Shown: positions 43,259 to 51,102 of the stretch, in pieces
Position numbering within the stretch: position 1 is the first letter of the stretch
Layout: each line of letters opens with the position of its first letter
NCBI GenBank assembly: GCA_017520425.1
Contig: JAFXFO010000026.1
Coordinates: 62,001 to 126,000 of the forward strand
DNA: 64,000 nt
Direction of reading: 5' to 3'
Source of the DNA: Lachnospiraceae bacterium
GTDB taxonomy: Bacteria; Bacillota; Clostridia; Lachnospirales; Lachnospiraceae
The notes under the pieces: generated by a model
The model's database searches: none
Told to the model about the DNA's origin: nothing
Seen by the model: only the letters and a program-made list of their open reading frames with translations
Program-made: the position numbers and the translations under genes

Positions 43259-43303
43259 TTGCAAAAATAAAAACCTGTGATATAATGTAAGTGCTTACAT
43301 TAT
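43259..43303 (+). promoter_or_regulatory. Promoter and palindromic operator of the KDPG aldolase-KDG kinase operon
   Basis: TTGCAA at 43259-43264, a 16-base spacer and TATAAT at 43281-43286. A perfect inverted repeat overlaps the -10 and the predicted start: ATAATGTAAG (43282-43291) and CTTACATTAT (43294-43303) with a 2-base centre. Its TGTAAG-CTTACA core is of the kind bound by LacI- or GntR-type repressors. A second pair, ACAGGTT and AACCTGT, brackets the -35. Confidence 0.8.
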
Positions 43304-43382
43304 GAGAAAAGTGTATATTTCCGTGTTCTTTGGAAAGAATTAACAGTGAAAGATTTGGTCCAAACAGATGGAGGAATAGTGG

Positions 43383-44348
43383 ATGAATGCAGTTTTAGAG
43401 CAGATTCAGAAAATCGGTATTGTGCCGGTGGTTGTGATTAATAAGGTGGAAGATGCGGTGCCTTTGGCGAAAGCTTTATGTGCCGGAGGACTTCCCTGCG
43501 CAGAGGTGACCTTCCGTACGGAAGCGGCAGCAGGAGCCATCAAGGCTATGACAGAGCAGTTTCCGGATATGTGCGTGGGAGCGGGTACTGTCCTCAATGC
43601 ACAACAGGTGGATGCAGCTGTGGCTGCAGGAGCAAAATTTATAGTAAGTCCCGGACTAAATCCGAAAACAGTTATGTATTGTCAGGAAAAGAATGTACCC
43701 ATTACACCCGGTACTTCCAGTCCTACGGATATAGAGGCAGCCATTGAGCTGGGATTGGACGTGGTTAAGTTTTTCCCTGCAGAGCAGTCCGGCGGTCTTG
43801 CCAAGATTAAGGCTATGTCCGCACCTTATGTAAATATGAAATTTATGCCCACCGGCGGTATTAATGCTAAGAATATCAATGAGTATCTGTCATTCCCCAA
43901 GATTATCGCCTGTGGCGGTTCTTGGATGGTACCCGGTGATTTAATCAGTGCCGGTGAATGGGACAAGATAGAGCAGTTGACCAGAGAAGCAGTACAGACC
44001 ATGCTGGGCTTTGAATTAGCCCATGTGGGTGTGAATGCAGAGAGTGAAGAGGAGGCTGTAAAGGCAGCTAACCGCTTTGCATTTCTCTTTGGTATGCCCG
44101 CAAAGGTGGGAAGCAGTTCTGTATTTGCAGGCAGTGCCCTGGAAGTGATGAAGCAACCCTATTTAGGTAAGAACGGTCATATCGCCATTCGCACCAATTA
44201 TATAGACAGAGCGGTAAACTATATGGAAACCGTACTGGGTGTGAAATTTAAGGAAGAGTCAGCAAAGAGAGATGCCAAGAGTGCATTGAAGGCCATATAT
44301 CTGGATGAGGAAATTGGCGGTTTTGCAGTGCATTTGGTACAGAAATAG
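43383..44348 (+). CDS. KDPG/KHG aldolase with C-terminal VOC-like domain
   Basis: The first 205 residues are a class I aldolase of the Eda family. Glu41 sits in CAEVTFRT, Lys129 in VVKFFPAEQ is the Schiff-base lysine, and MPTGGIN binds phosphate. It splits 2-keto-3-deoxy-6-phosphogluconate into pyruvate and glyceraldehyde-3-phosphate. Residues about 215-321 form an extra domain (ELAHVGVNAESEEEAVKAA, then HIAIRTNYIDRAVNYME) that resembles a vicinal-oxygen-chelate fold. GGAGGAATAG precedes the ATG. It is followed by a matching kinase after 25 bases, so the pair forms the lower part of an Entner-Doudoroff or uronate pathway. Confidence 0.9.
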   Translation: MNAVLEQIQKIGIVPVVVINKVEDAVPLAKALCAGGLPCAEVTFRTEAAAGAIKAMTEQFPDMCVGAGTVLNAQQVDAAVAAGAKFIVSPGLNPKTVMYCQEKNVPITPGTSSPTDIEAAIELGLDVVKFFPAEQSGGLAKIKAMSAPYVNMKFMPTGGINAKNINEYLSFPKIIACGGSWMVPGDLISAGEWDKIEQLTREAVQTMLGFELAHVGVNAESEEEAVKAANRFAFLFGMPAKVGSSSVFAGSALEVMKQPYLGKNGHIAIRTNYIDRAVNYMETVLGVKFKEESAKRDAKSALKAIYLDEEIGGFAVHLVQK

Positions 44349-44373
44349 AAACTGGGAAAGGCAGGAATAAAGA

Positions 44374-45405
44374 ATGGCAAAAGTAATTACAATGGGTGAA
44401 ATTATGTTGAGATTGTCCACCCCTAATAATGAGAAGTTTATTCAGGCAGATGAATTTGATGTGTGCTACGGCGGCGGAGAAGCAAATGTGGCAGTGTCTT
44501 TGGCAAATTATGGACATACGTCAGAGTTTGTAACCGCAGTACCGGATAATGAAATCGGTGAGTGTGCTGTGGCAGCCCTGAGAAAGTATAATGTAGGTAC
44601 CAAGCATATTGCAAGATGCGGGGAAAGATTGGGTATCTATTTTCTGGAGTCCGGTTCAGCCATGAGACCCTCCAAGGTGGTATATGACAGAGCACATTCT
44701 TCCATTTCGACAGCTACCGAAGCAGATTTTGATTTCACGGCTATTTTCGAGGGTGCGGATTGGTTTCACTTCACCGGTATTACCCCCGCCGTATCCGATG
44801 CAGCAGCAGAGCTGACAGAGAAGGCTTTGATTGCCGCAAAGAAGGCCGGTGTAAAGGTATCTGTGGATTTGAACTTCCGTAAAAAATTGTGGAGCTCAGA
44901 GAAAGCACAGAAGGTTATGACCAATCTGATGCAGTATGTGGATGTATGTATCGGTAACGAAGAAGATGCAGAGCTAGTGCTGGGATTTAAGCCCGGTGAA
45001 ACCGATGTAACCAGCGGTGAGCTGGAGCTGGCAGGATACAAGTCCATCTTCGAACAGATGGTGGAGAAGTTTAACTTTGAATACTGTGTATCCTCTTTGC
45101 GTGTTAGCCGTTCGGCTTCCGACAATGGCTGGTCTGCTTGTATTTATTGCCGCGATACCAAGGAATTTTATCATTCCAAGGAATACACCATTCATCCCAT
45201 CGTAGACAGAGTGGGTGGTGGAGACTCCTTTGCCGGCGGCGTGATTTGCGGTATGTTGGATGGCAAAGATTTCAGAAGTGCATTAGAGTTCGGTGTGGCA
45301 GCTTCCGCTTTGAAGCATACTATCCCCGGAGATTTCAACCTGGTATCCAGAAAAGAAGTAGAGACGCTGGCAGGCGGAGATGCATCGGGACGCGTACAAA
45401 GATAA
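44374..45405 (+). CDS. kdgK: 2-keto-3-deoxygluconate kinase (PfkB family)
   Basis: The 343-residue sugar kinase starts with ITMGEIMLRLSTPNNEKF, has a CYGGGEANVAVSLANYG substrate loop and the GGGDSFAGGVICG anion hole. It would convert 2-keto-3-deoxygluconate to its 6-phosphate, the substrate of the aldolase encoded just upstream. AGGAATAAAG precedes the ATG. Uronate isomerases and dehydratases are not in this window, so the sugar feeding this pair comes from elsewhere. A strong terminator follows. Confidence 0.9.
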   Translation: MAKVITMGEIMLRLSTPNNEKFIQADEFDVCYGGGEANVAVSLANYGHTSEFVTAVPDNEIGECAVAALRKYNVGTKHIARCGERLGIYFLESGSAMRPSKVVYDRAHSSISTATEADFDFTAIFEGADWFHFTGITPAVSDAAAELTEKALIAAKKAGVKVSVDLNFRKKLWSSEKAQKVMTNLMQYVDVCIGNEEDAELVLGFKPGETDVTSGELELAGYKSIFEQMVEKFNFEYCVSSLRVSRSASDNGWSACIYCRDTKEFYHSKEYTIHPIVDRVGGGDSFAGGVICGMLDGKDFRSALEFGVAASALKHTIPGDFNLVSRKEVETLAGGDASGRVQR

Positions 45406-45415
45406 TACAAATAAA

Positions 45416-45446
45416 GAAGTCCGGAATTTATTTCCGGACTTCTGTT
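45416..45446. terminator. Bidirectional terminator between kdgK and the metalloregulator
   Basis: GAAGTCCGGAA at 45416-45426 pairs with TTCCGGACTTC at 45432-45442, flanked by A-rich sequence on the left and T-rich sequence on the right, so it can end transcription from both convergent genes. Confidence 0.85.
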
Positions 45447-45813
45447 ATTTTATGCTTTCCGCATGTTTTTTTATCGCTTCGAAAGATTCGCTACTCAGTA
45501 CATGTTCGATTTTGCAGGCATCCTCGGAAGCAATAGCTTCATCAACGCCCAGACTTATCAGCCATTTGGTCAGCAATTCGTGACGCTCAAAAATCATCTC
45601 CGCAATGGCCTTGCCGCTATCCGTAAGGTAGATAAAGCCTTCCTTGGTGACGGTAATATGTTCCTTTTCGCGTAAGTTTTTCATGGCTACGCTGATACTG
45701 GACTTCTTATAGCCCAGTTCTTCTGCAATATCCACAGAACGCACTACAGGGCGTACCTTGCTTAACATCAATATGGTTTCTAAATAATTCTCAGAAGATT
45801 CGTTTGTATGCAT
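45445..45813 (-). CDS. DtxR/MntR-family metal-dependent regulator
   Basis: The 122-residue protein has an N-terminal winged helix (SENYLETILMLSK, then VRSVDIAEELGYKKSSISVAMKNLREKEHI) and a dimerisation and metal-binding helix set. That set includes FERHELLTKWLISLGV and EDACKIEHVLS, whose Glu, His and Asp residues are the usual ligands. It lacks the SH3-like third domain, so it resembles MntR more than DtxR. GGAGGCACAA precedes the ATG. It probably represses manganese or iron uptake genes, none of which are in this window. Confidence 0.88.
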   Translation of the reverse strand: MHTNESSENYLETILMLSKVRPVVRSVDIAEELGYKKSSISVAMKNLREKEHITVTKEGFIYLTDSGKAIAEMIFERHELLTKWLISLGVDEAIASEDACKIEHVLSSESFEAIKKHAESIK

Positions 45814-45833
45814 TTGTGCCTCCGCTTATTTAA

Positions 45834-45851
45834 ATACGCATAATAGCGTAT
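45834..45851. promoter_or_regulatory. Palindrome in the leader of the metalloregulator gene
   Basis: ATACGC (45834-45839) and GCGTAT (45846-45851) form a perfect inverted repeat with a 6-base AT centre. It lies between the predicted transcription start and the start codon and is a candidate autoregulatory operator. Confidence 0.5.
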
Positions 45852-45879
45852 AGCTGTTGTCGGTATCTTTTATGTAATG

Positions 45880-45908
45880 AGTATAGCACATAAGGAAATG
45901 AAGGTCAA
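45880..45908 (-). promoter_or_regulatory. Promoter of the metalloregulator gene
   Basis: On the minus strand TTGACC (45903-45908), a 17-base spacer and TATACT (45880-45885). The -35 box overlaps the stop codon of azlD. Confidence 0.75.
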
Positions 45909-46219
45909 ATGATACTACCAAAAAACTCCACAATCAGTACGGTTGCACAACAGATGATGGCAACCTTGAATAAATCAAATCCAAGCCACGCCACCAATAC
46001 GCCTAATATTAATGCCAAGGCACCGGAAATAGGGATTTGGGTAGCATATAGAATGGCAGGAAAGGTCATAACGGCCAATGTCACATAGGGAACATAGTAT
46101 AAAAATGACTGAATGAATCGGTTTTTAATGGGCTTTCTGATTAGGGTCAGGGGCAGCACACGGATGGCATAGGTAACGGCTGCCATAATGGTAATATATA
46201 CATAAACATTCTCTGTCAT
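45905..46219 (-). CDS. azlD: Branched-chain amino acid exporter subunit AzlD
   Basis: The 104-residue protein has four hydrophobic helices and the AzlD-like VYITIMAAVTYAIRVLPL opening, followed by KNRFIQSFLYYVPYVTLAVMTFPA. AzlD forms the small subunit of a branched-chain amino acid efflux pair with AzlC. AGGAGGAAAA precedes the ATG, and the start overlaps the azlC stop codon. Confidence 0.93.
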   Translation of the reverse strand: MTENVYVYITIMAAVTYAIRVLPLTLIRKPIKNRFIQSFLYYVPYVTLAVMTFPAILYATQIPISGALALILGVLVAWLGFDLFKVAIICCATVLIVEFFGSII

Positions 46220-46968
46220 GTGTTTTCCTCCTGTGTTTCTTCACCGGCCGTTTCTCTGGGAAAGAGAATGGCAGCCAGAGAGGCAATCACTACGGTTAGG
46301 ATGATGGTTCGGGTACCATCGGTCATATCCTTCAGTATGGGAAGGAGAGTGGCTGCATAGCTGGTGGCAAAGCAAATAATAATCAGCCCGGCAATGATTT
46401 TGTCCTTCTTAGCCGGAGGAATAATCACTGCCAGAAACATACCGTATAAGGCTACACTAAATGCACTTACCAGACGTATGGGTAACATATTACCTGCTAT
46501 AATCCCCAGGGAAGTACCCAGAGCCCAGGGAAAAGCAGAAGTGATAAATGCACCATAGCTGTAATAGGGATTCAGGTGCCCCGGGCGTGCAATGGCAATG
46601 CCGAACAGTTCGTCCGTAATACCAAAGGCCATCAGGATTCGATGCTTTATGGAAAGCTTTGAGTCCATACGCTGACTCATGGCAGTACTCATCAATAAAT
46701 AACGGGCATTGGCAATCAGGGTGGCAATGGCGATTTCTATGTAAGCCGCACCGGCTGCAATGGACAAAAATCCCACATATTCGCCGGCGGATGCCATGCA
46801 TAAGAGGCTTACTACAAAGCCTTGGATAGGTGTAAGACCGGCACTTTTGGCTGCGATACCCAGTGAAAAGGAAACCGCTAAATAGCCAAGCCCTATGGGA
46901 ATACCGTCTTTTAGACCCTGTCGAAAAACGGTTGAATTTTCTTTTGATTGATTTGTGTTTTTCATCAT
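46216..46968 (-). CDS. azlC: Branched-chain amino acid exporter subunit AzlC
   Basis: The 250-residue permease carries LKDGIPIGLGYLAVSFSLGIAA and SAGEYVGFLSIAAGAAYIEIA, the conserved AzlC helices, and MAFGITDELFGIA. Together with AzlD it should export leucine, isoleucine or valine analogues. Two adjacent methionine codons could serve as start; AAGGA lies about 14 bases upstream. No promoter was assigned for it. Confidence 0.93.
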   Translation of the reverse strand: MMKNTNQSKENSTVFRQGLKDGIPIGLGYLAVSFSLGIAAKSAGLTPIQGFVVSLLCMASAGEYVGFLSIAAGAAYIEIAIATLIANARYLLMSTAMSQRMDSKLSIKHRILMAFGITDELFGIAIARPGHLNPYYSYGAFITSAFPWALGTSLGIIAGNMLPIRLVSAFSVALYGMFLAVIIPPAKKDKIIAGLIIICFATSYAATLLPILKDMTDGTRTIILTVVIASLAAILFPRETAGEETQEENT

Positions 46969-47064
46969 ATGTCAATGGAAATCCTTCTAAACTATTTAAA
47001 TAGGCAACGAAGGTATCATATCACCAATAGGTTTATTTTTCAATGCAAATTTATCAGAAAATAT

Positions 47065-47093
47065 TTGTGTTTCTAAAGATTTGGGAGTATACT
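47065..47093 (+). promoter_or_regulatory. Promoter of the SDR gene
   Basis: TTGTGT at 47065-47070, a 17-base spacer and TATACT at 47088-47093. Predicted start near 47100, about 33 bases ahead of the coding region. Confidence 0.6.
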
Positions 47094-47132
47094 TAAATTA
47101 TAATATTATAAAATGAATATTGGAGGTTAGTT

Positions 47133-47933
47133 ATGGGTTTTTTGACAGGTAAAACGGCGATTATCACCGGCGCAGGACGTGCGGTACTTAGTGACGGCAG
47201 ATGTGGTTCTATTGGTTATGGTATTGCCACTGCTTATGCCAAGGAAGGTGCAAACTTAGTTATCACCGGACGTAATGTAAAGAAGCTGGAGGATGCAAAA
47301 GAAGAACTGGAGCGTTTGTATGGCATCAAAGTATTGGTGGTACAGGCTGATGTTAATGCAGGAGCGGATAACGAAGCAGTAGTAAACAATGTAATTAAGC
47401 AGACCATTGATACTTTCGGAAGAATCGATGTATTGATTAACAATGCACAGGCATCTGCATCCGGTGTGACATTACATGATCACACAACAGAGCAGTTTGA
47501 TTTGGCAGTATATTCCGGATTATACGCAGCTTTCTATTATATGAAGGCTTGCTATCCTTATTTGGTAGAGTCTAAAGGAACCGTAGTAAACTTTGCTTCC
47601 GGTGCAGGTTTATTTGGTAACTTCGGACAGTGTGCATATGCAGCAGCCAAGGAAGGTATCCGCGGTTTATCCAGAGTAGCAGCTACCGAATGGGCGAAGG
47701 ATGGTATCGGCGTATTCGTAGTATGTCCTTTAGCATGGACTGCACAGCTGGAGCAGTTTGAGAAAGCATATCCCGATGCATTCAAGGCAAATGTTAAGAT
47801 GCCTCCTGCAGGTCACTTTGGTGATTCCGAACTGGAAATCGGACGTGTATGTGTACAGGTAGCAAATCCTGACTTTAAGTACATGACCGGTGAAACCCTG
47901 ACACTGGAAGGCGGTATGGGTCTGAGACCTTAA
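47133..47933 (+). CDS. Short-chain dehydrogenase/reductase
   Basis: The 266-residue oxidoreductase has a Rossmann start TGAGRAVLSDGRCGSIGYGIA. The cofactor loop is longer than in classical members and SIGYGIA recalls enoyl-ACP-reductase-like SDRs. The later motif is classical: NFASGAGLFGNFGQCAYAAAK, with the catalytic Tyr-x3-Lys. The C terminus has YMTGETLTLEGGMGLRP. GGAGGTTAG precedes the ATG. It is a single-gene unit with its own promoter and terminator. The substrate is not visible. Confidence 0.88.
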   Translation: MGFLTGKTAIITGAGRAVLSDGRCGSIGYGIATAYAKEGANLVITGRNVKKLEDAKEELERLYGIKVLVVQADVNAGADNEAVVNNVIKQTIDTFGRIDVLINNAQASASGVTLHDHTTEQFDLAVYSGLYAAFYYMKACYPYLVESKGTVVNFASGAGLFGNFGQCAYAAAKEGIRGLSRVAATEWAKDGIGVFVVCPLAWTAQLEQFEKAYPDAFKANVKMPPAGHFGDSELEIGRVCVQVANPDFKYMTGETLTLEGGMGLRP

Positions 47934-47944
47934 TCGGAAATACG

Positions 47945-47977
47945 AAAAGCTCTGAGAGTAGTCTCAGAGCTTTTTTT
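47945..47977. terminator. Terminator between the SDR gene and the alcohol dehydrogenase gene
   Basis: AAAGCTCTGAGA at 47946-47957 approximately mirrors TCTCAGAGCTTT at 47962-47973 around a 4-base loop, followed by TTTT. A-rich sequence on the other side allows use by the convergent gene. Confidence 0.88.
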
Positions 47978-48003
47978 ATGTATAAGAAATTGTTCGAGTT
48001 TTC

Positions 48004-49173
48004 CTACCAACTAAGGTCGAAGATTTCCTTGATACGTGTATAGTTTAAGGTGACAAAGCTTTCGATTTCCCTTGTTTTATGGAAGGTGGTAAGGAGAGCC
48101 AGACGCTCCGTACAATCCCGGGGTATATTAAATTCCCTGAGTCTGGTGGGCATGCCAATGGAAGCAAAAAAGGTCCGCATGCGTAGGATACCTTCCAAGG
48201 CGGCAGTCGCATCATCTGCTTCGGTTACCTCCCAGACATTTCGGGCAAAGCCGGCAAAACGAGGGAGATTGTACCTGTAAGAATATTCTGCCCAGGCAGG
48301 AAAGAGAACTGCCAAGCCTGCACCATGGGCGATATAGTCGTATTCTCCGCTCAGTGCATGCTCTAACTGATGAACAGCCAGCTTATTAATACGACCGCAG
48401 CCGGTTAAACCATTGTGAGACAGACTGGAAGCCCACATCATAGTGGCACGGGCATCATAGTCGTCCGGATGGGTCATTAGGGTAGTGCCGGCATTGATTA
48501 CAGATTTTAACAAACCTTCTGAGAGACGGTCGGTCAGGTCGGTAGGGGCACAATCCGTGAAGTAACGCTCCATGGTGTGCATCATAATATCCACCACACC
48601 GCAAGCAGTCTGGTATTTGCTTACGCTATAGGTAAGAACCGGATTGCAGATGGCAAACAGGGGGCGATTGAACTCGCTGTTAAAGCCACGCTTCATGTTT
48701 TCTTCCGTATTGGATAGAACAGCAGAGGCACTCATTTCACTTCCGGCAGCTGCCAGGGTCAGGATACAGCCGATGGGAAGGCTTTTTTTCGGACTTTGTT
48801 TTCCGGAAGAAAACTCCCAGACATCGCAAGTGTTTGCCGCACCTGCGGCAGTACATTTGCAGGAGTCAATAACACTTCCGCCGCCTACTGCCAGAATCAG
48901 CTCCACCTTCTTTTCTTTCGCCAGCTTCACAGCCTCCCGTACAAAAGAAAGCTTGGGGTTAGGCTCCACACCGCCCATTTCCACTACGTTGATATTATAC
49001 CGGGAAAGAGAGTTCATAACCTCATCATAAAGCCCGGAGGCCTTGATACTGTTCTGACCGTATTGGAGCATAATCGTGCGAAAACCGTAGTTATGGATAA
49101 TAGCCCCCACGTCCTTGTGGGTGTCCTTACCAAAATAAACCTTAGTAGGTGTATAGTATGTAAAATCAAGCAT
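48004..49173 (-). CDS. Iron-containing alcohol dehydrogenase (butanol dehydrogenase type)
   Basis: The start at 49173 follows GGAGGTCATACT; the open frame upstream runs through a tRNA and is not used. The 389-residue protein has the family features: FTYYTPTKVYFGKDTHKDVG, LILAVGGGSVIDSCK for NAD(P) binding, and histidines in VVDIMMHTMERYF, KLAVHQLEHALSGEYDYIAHG for metal binding. Such enzymes reduce aldehydes to alcohols during fermentation. Only about 28 bases separate it from the tRNA terminator, leaving little room for its own promoter. Confidence 0.9.
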   Translation of the reverse strand: MLDFTYYTPTKVYFGKDTHKDVGAIIHNYGFRTIMLQYGQNSIKASGLYDEVMNSLSRYNINVVEMGGVEPNPKLSFVREAVKLAKEKKVELILAVGGGSVIDSCKCTAAGAANTCDVWEFSSGKQSPKKSLPIGCILTLAAAGSEMSASAVLSNTEENMKRGFNSEFNRPLFAICNPVLTYSVSKYQTACGVVDIMMHTMERYFTDCAPTDLTDRLSEGLLKSVINAGTTLMTHPDDYDARATMMWASSLSHNGLTGCGRINKLAVHQLEHALSGEYDYIAHGAGLAVLFPAWAEYSYRYNLPRFAGFARNVWEVTEADDATAALEGILRMRTFFASIGMPTRLREFNIPRDCTERLALLTTFHKTREIESFVTLNYTRIKEIFDLSW

Positions 49174-49201
49174 AGTATGACCTCCGTAAAAAAGTATGAA
49201 G

Positions 49202-49233
49202 CAAAAAGACTCAGGATTTACTCCTGAGTCTTT
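49202..49233 (-). terminator. Terminator after tRNA-Leu
   Basis: AAAGACTCAGGA pairs with TCCTGAGTCTTT around a 5-base loop and, read on the minus strand, runs into TTTTTGC. It lies between the tRNA and the alcohol dehydrogenase gene. Confidence 0.88.
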
Positions 49234-49239
49234 CTTTCC

Positions 49240-49323
49240 TGCGGAAGATGGGACTTGAACCCACACGGTGTAACCACCACAAGATCCTTAGTCTTGCTCG
49301 TCTGCCAGTTCCGACACTTCCGC
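49240..49323 (-). tRNA. tRNA-Leu (anticodon AAG)
   Basis: On the minus strand the acceptor stem GCGGAAG/CTTCCGC, a D arm with GGCAGAC, an anticodon stem CAAGA/TCTTG around loop CTAAGGA (anticodon AAG), a long variable arm of the leucine type and a TTCAAGT T-loop are all present. The discriminator base is A and CCA is not encoded. A34 would be expected to be deaminated to inosine. Confidence 0.93.
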
Positions 49324-49357
49324 TTGCCAATAAACTGCTGTTTACCAAGCAAATATG

Positions 49358-49386
49358 ATAATAGCACCTTGATTACTGTTTGTCAA
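49358..49386 (-). promoter_or_regulatory. Promoter of tRNA-Leu
   Basis: On the minus strand a perfect TTGACA (49381-49386), a 17-base spacer and TATTAT (49358-49363), about 35 bases before the tRNA. Confidence 0.88.
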
Positions 49387-49503
49387 TGGTTTTTTTGTAA
49401 AAATTGTGTTTGTAATTCGCACAATTCTATATTTTACTATATTTATATTAAAATGATAGGTATTGCATTTTTGACTTGACTTATTGCTTATATGGAAAAC
49501 ATA

Positions 49504-49533
49504 TTGGAATTGATTACGGTAATGTGGTAAAAT
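49504..49533 (+). promoter_or_regulatory. Candidate promoter of the LytTR two-component genes
   Basis: TTGGAA at 49504-49509, an 18-base spacer and TAAAAT at 49528-49533, about 70 bases before the regulator start codon. Confidence 0.5.
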
Positions 49534-49607
49534 GGAGACACTGTAGAAAATTTGGTTTAGCAGAGAAGCTGAAATAATTAGGGGACATGGTATGAGGAGT
49601 CAAACAA

Positions 49608-50309
49608 ATGAAACTTAAGTTAGCCATCTGTGATGATGAAGCAAAACAAAGAGAATATGTGCTGGGGCTGGTGAATGCATGGGCGAAGCTTGGAAGGCAT
49701 CTGGTGGAGGTAAAGGAATTCCCGGATGCAGAGTCTTTTCTGTTTCACTATGATAAGGAAAAGGATTTTGATATTCTGCTGCTTGATGTGGAGATGGGGA
49801 AACTTTCCGGAATCGATCTGGCAAAAGAGGTTCGCAAGGAAAAGACATCAGTACAGATTGTCTTTATCACCGGATATTATGAGTATTTCAGCGATGGCTT
49901 TGATGTATCTGCTTTGCATTATCTGATTAAGCCGGTGGATGAGCGTAAATTGTTTCCGGTACTTGACAAGGCCGTGGGAAATTTAAGCTACAGACAACGT
50001 TCCGTGTTCCTGTCAACAACGGAAGCGGATATCAAAATTTCGCTTGCGGATATTTTGTATGTGGAGGCAGAGAAGGTATATGTGCAGGTACATACAGTAA
50101 ATGAAGTATACCGGAGCAGGATATCGCTGGCGAAATTCATGGAGCAGTTGGATGACACATTTTATCAGGTGCACCGTTCCTTTGTTGTGGGTTTGAAATA
50201 TGTGAAGAAAGTATCACGTACGGATGTGACTATGCAAAACGGTGATGTGTTGCCCATAAGAAGAGGGACTTATGATGAGGTGCATGCAGCACTGATACAT
50301 CATTTGTAG
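49608..50309 (+). CDS. LytTR-family response regulator
   Basis: The 233-residue protein has a receiver domain (LAICDDEAKQREYV, phosphoacceptor Asp60 in LLLDVEMG, switch region HYLIKPVD) and a C-terminal LytTR DNA-binding domain (DILYVEAEKVYVQVHT, FYQVHRSFVVGLKYVKKV, LPIRRGTYDEV). Such regulators, like AgrA, bind paired direct repeats upstream of exporter or peptide genes. GAGGAG precedes the ATG. It is followed after 11 bases by its kinase and then by an ABC exporter pair whose upstream region carries direct repeats. Confidence 0.92.
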   Translation: MKLKLAICDDEAKQREYVLGLVNAWAKLGRHLVEVKEFPDAESFLFHYDKEKDFDILLLDVEMGKLSGIDLAKEVRKEKTSVQIVFITGYYEYFSDGFDVSALHYLIKPVDERKLFPVLDKAVGNLSYRQRSVFLSTTEADIKISLADILYVEAEKVYVQVHTVNEVYRSRISLAKFMEQLDDTFYQVHRSFVVGLKYVKKVSRTDVTMQNGDVLPIRRGTYDEVHAALIHHL

Positions 50310-50320
50310 AGAGGGAAGAT

Positions 50321-50965
50321 ATGCTATTGGATAAACTGATTGCCCAAAAAGTGGCGGCATTTGAAAGTGAAATACTGCAGAAGCATTATGAAGAAGTGGA
50401 GAATATGTATGCCAAGATGCGTGGTTGGCGGCATGATTATCGCCATCATATTCAGACCATGAAGGTGCATGCGGCGAATGGTGAGTATGAAGAAATCAGT
50501 AAGTATCTGGATATGCTGGATGATGACCTGACGAATGTAGAGACGGTTATAAAGACCGGCAACCGTATGGCGGATGCTATACTGAACAGCAAACTGTCTG
50601 TTGCAATGAAGAACGGGATTACCGTAAAGGCAGAGGCGAAGATACCGGTGTCCTTGAGCGTATCGGAACTGGATTTGTGTATTATCATCGGAAATCTGTT
50701 GGATAATGCCATTGATGCCTGTATGGAGCTGCCGGTGGAAAAGAGGCTGATTCGAATCTATATGGAGATGAAGGGGAATTTCCTCTACCTTGCGCTGACG
50801 AATACCTCTGGCGGCAAGAAAAAGAAGAACTTCCGCAGTACAAAGGGCGAGGGGCATGGCTTTGGTATCAGCCGGATGGACGCAGTGGTGGAGAAGTATG
50901 GCGGTTACATCACCAGAGCATCGGAGGATGAGGCGTTTTCAACAGAAGTATTGCTTCCTCAATAA
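50321..50965 (+). CDS. Soluble GHKL sensor histidine kinase (SpoOB_a/HATPase_c_5 type)
   Basis: The 214-residue protein holds the AgrC-like kinase core only. It has WRHDYRHHIQTM with the phospho-histidine helix, IIIGNLLDNAIDACME as the N box, and GHGFGISRMDAVVEKYGGYI as the G box. The usual N-terminal membrane sensor of six or seven helices is absent, and the frame has a clear start with AGAGGGAAG, so this is not an annotation cut. It may sense an internal signal or rely on a partner protein. Confidence 0.9.
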   Translation: MLLDKLIAQKVAAFESEILQKHYEEVENMYAKMRGWRHDYRHHIQTMKVHAANGEYEEISKYLDMLDDDLTNVETVIKTGNRMADAILNSKLSVAMKNGITVKAEAKIPVSLSVSELDLCIIIGNLLDNAIDACMELPVEKRLIRIYMEMKGNFLYLALTNTSGGKKKKNFRSTKGEGHGFGISRMDAVVEKYGGYITRASEDEAFSTEVLLPQ

Positions 50966-51000
50966 GCTGTATTATGACAGGGACGTTGTTAAAAGTGCAT

Positions 51001-51032
51001 TTTGTATCAAATTTTCAACATTTGGTATCAAA
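51001..51032. repeat. Pair of 21-bp-period direct repeats upstream of the ABC exporter genes
   Basis: TTTGTATCAAA (51001-51011) and TTTGGTATCAAA (51021-51032) are aligned 21 bases apart, two helical turns, the spacing used by LytTR regulators. The second copy ends close to where a -35 box would stand for the TATGAT at 51053-51058. The bases differ from the published LytTR consensus. Confidence 0.6.
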
Positions 51033-51102
51033 ATACACTTTTTCTTTTTGTTTATGATATTGTTGTAATATCAGAAAAAATGATGAGGATAAGGGTGTGT
51101 TT

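Noticed and set aside
49174-49266. Longer alcohol dehydrogenase frame
   Set aside because: It reads through a tRNA and its terminator; the ATG at 49173 has a strong ribosome site.
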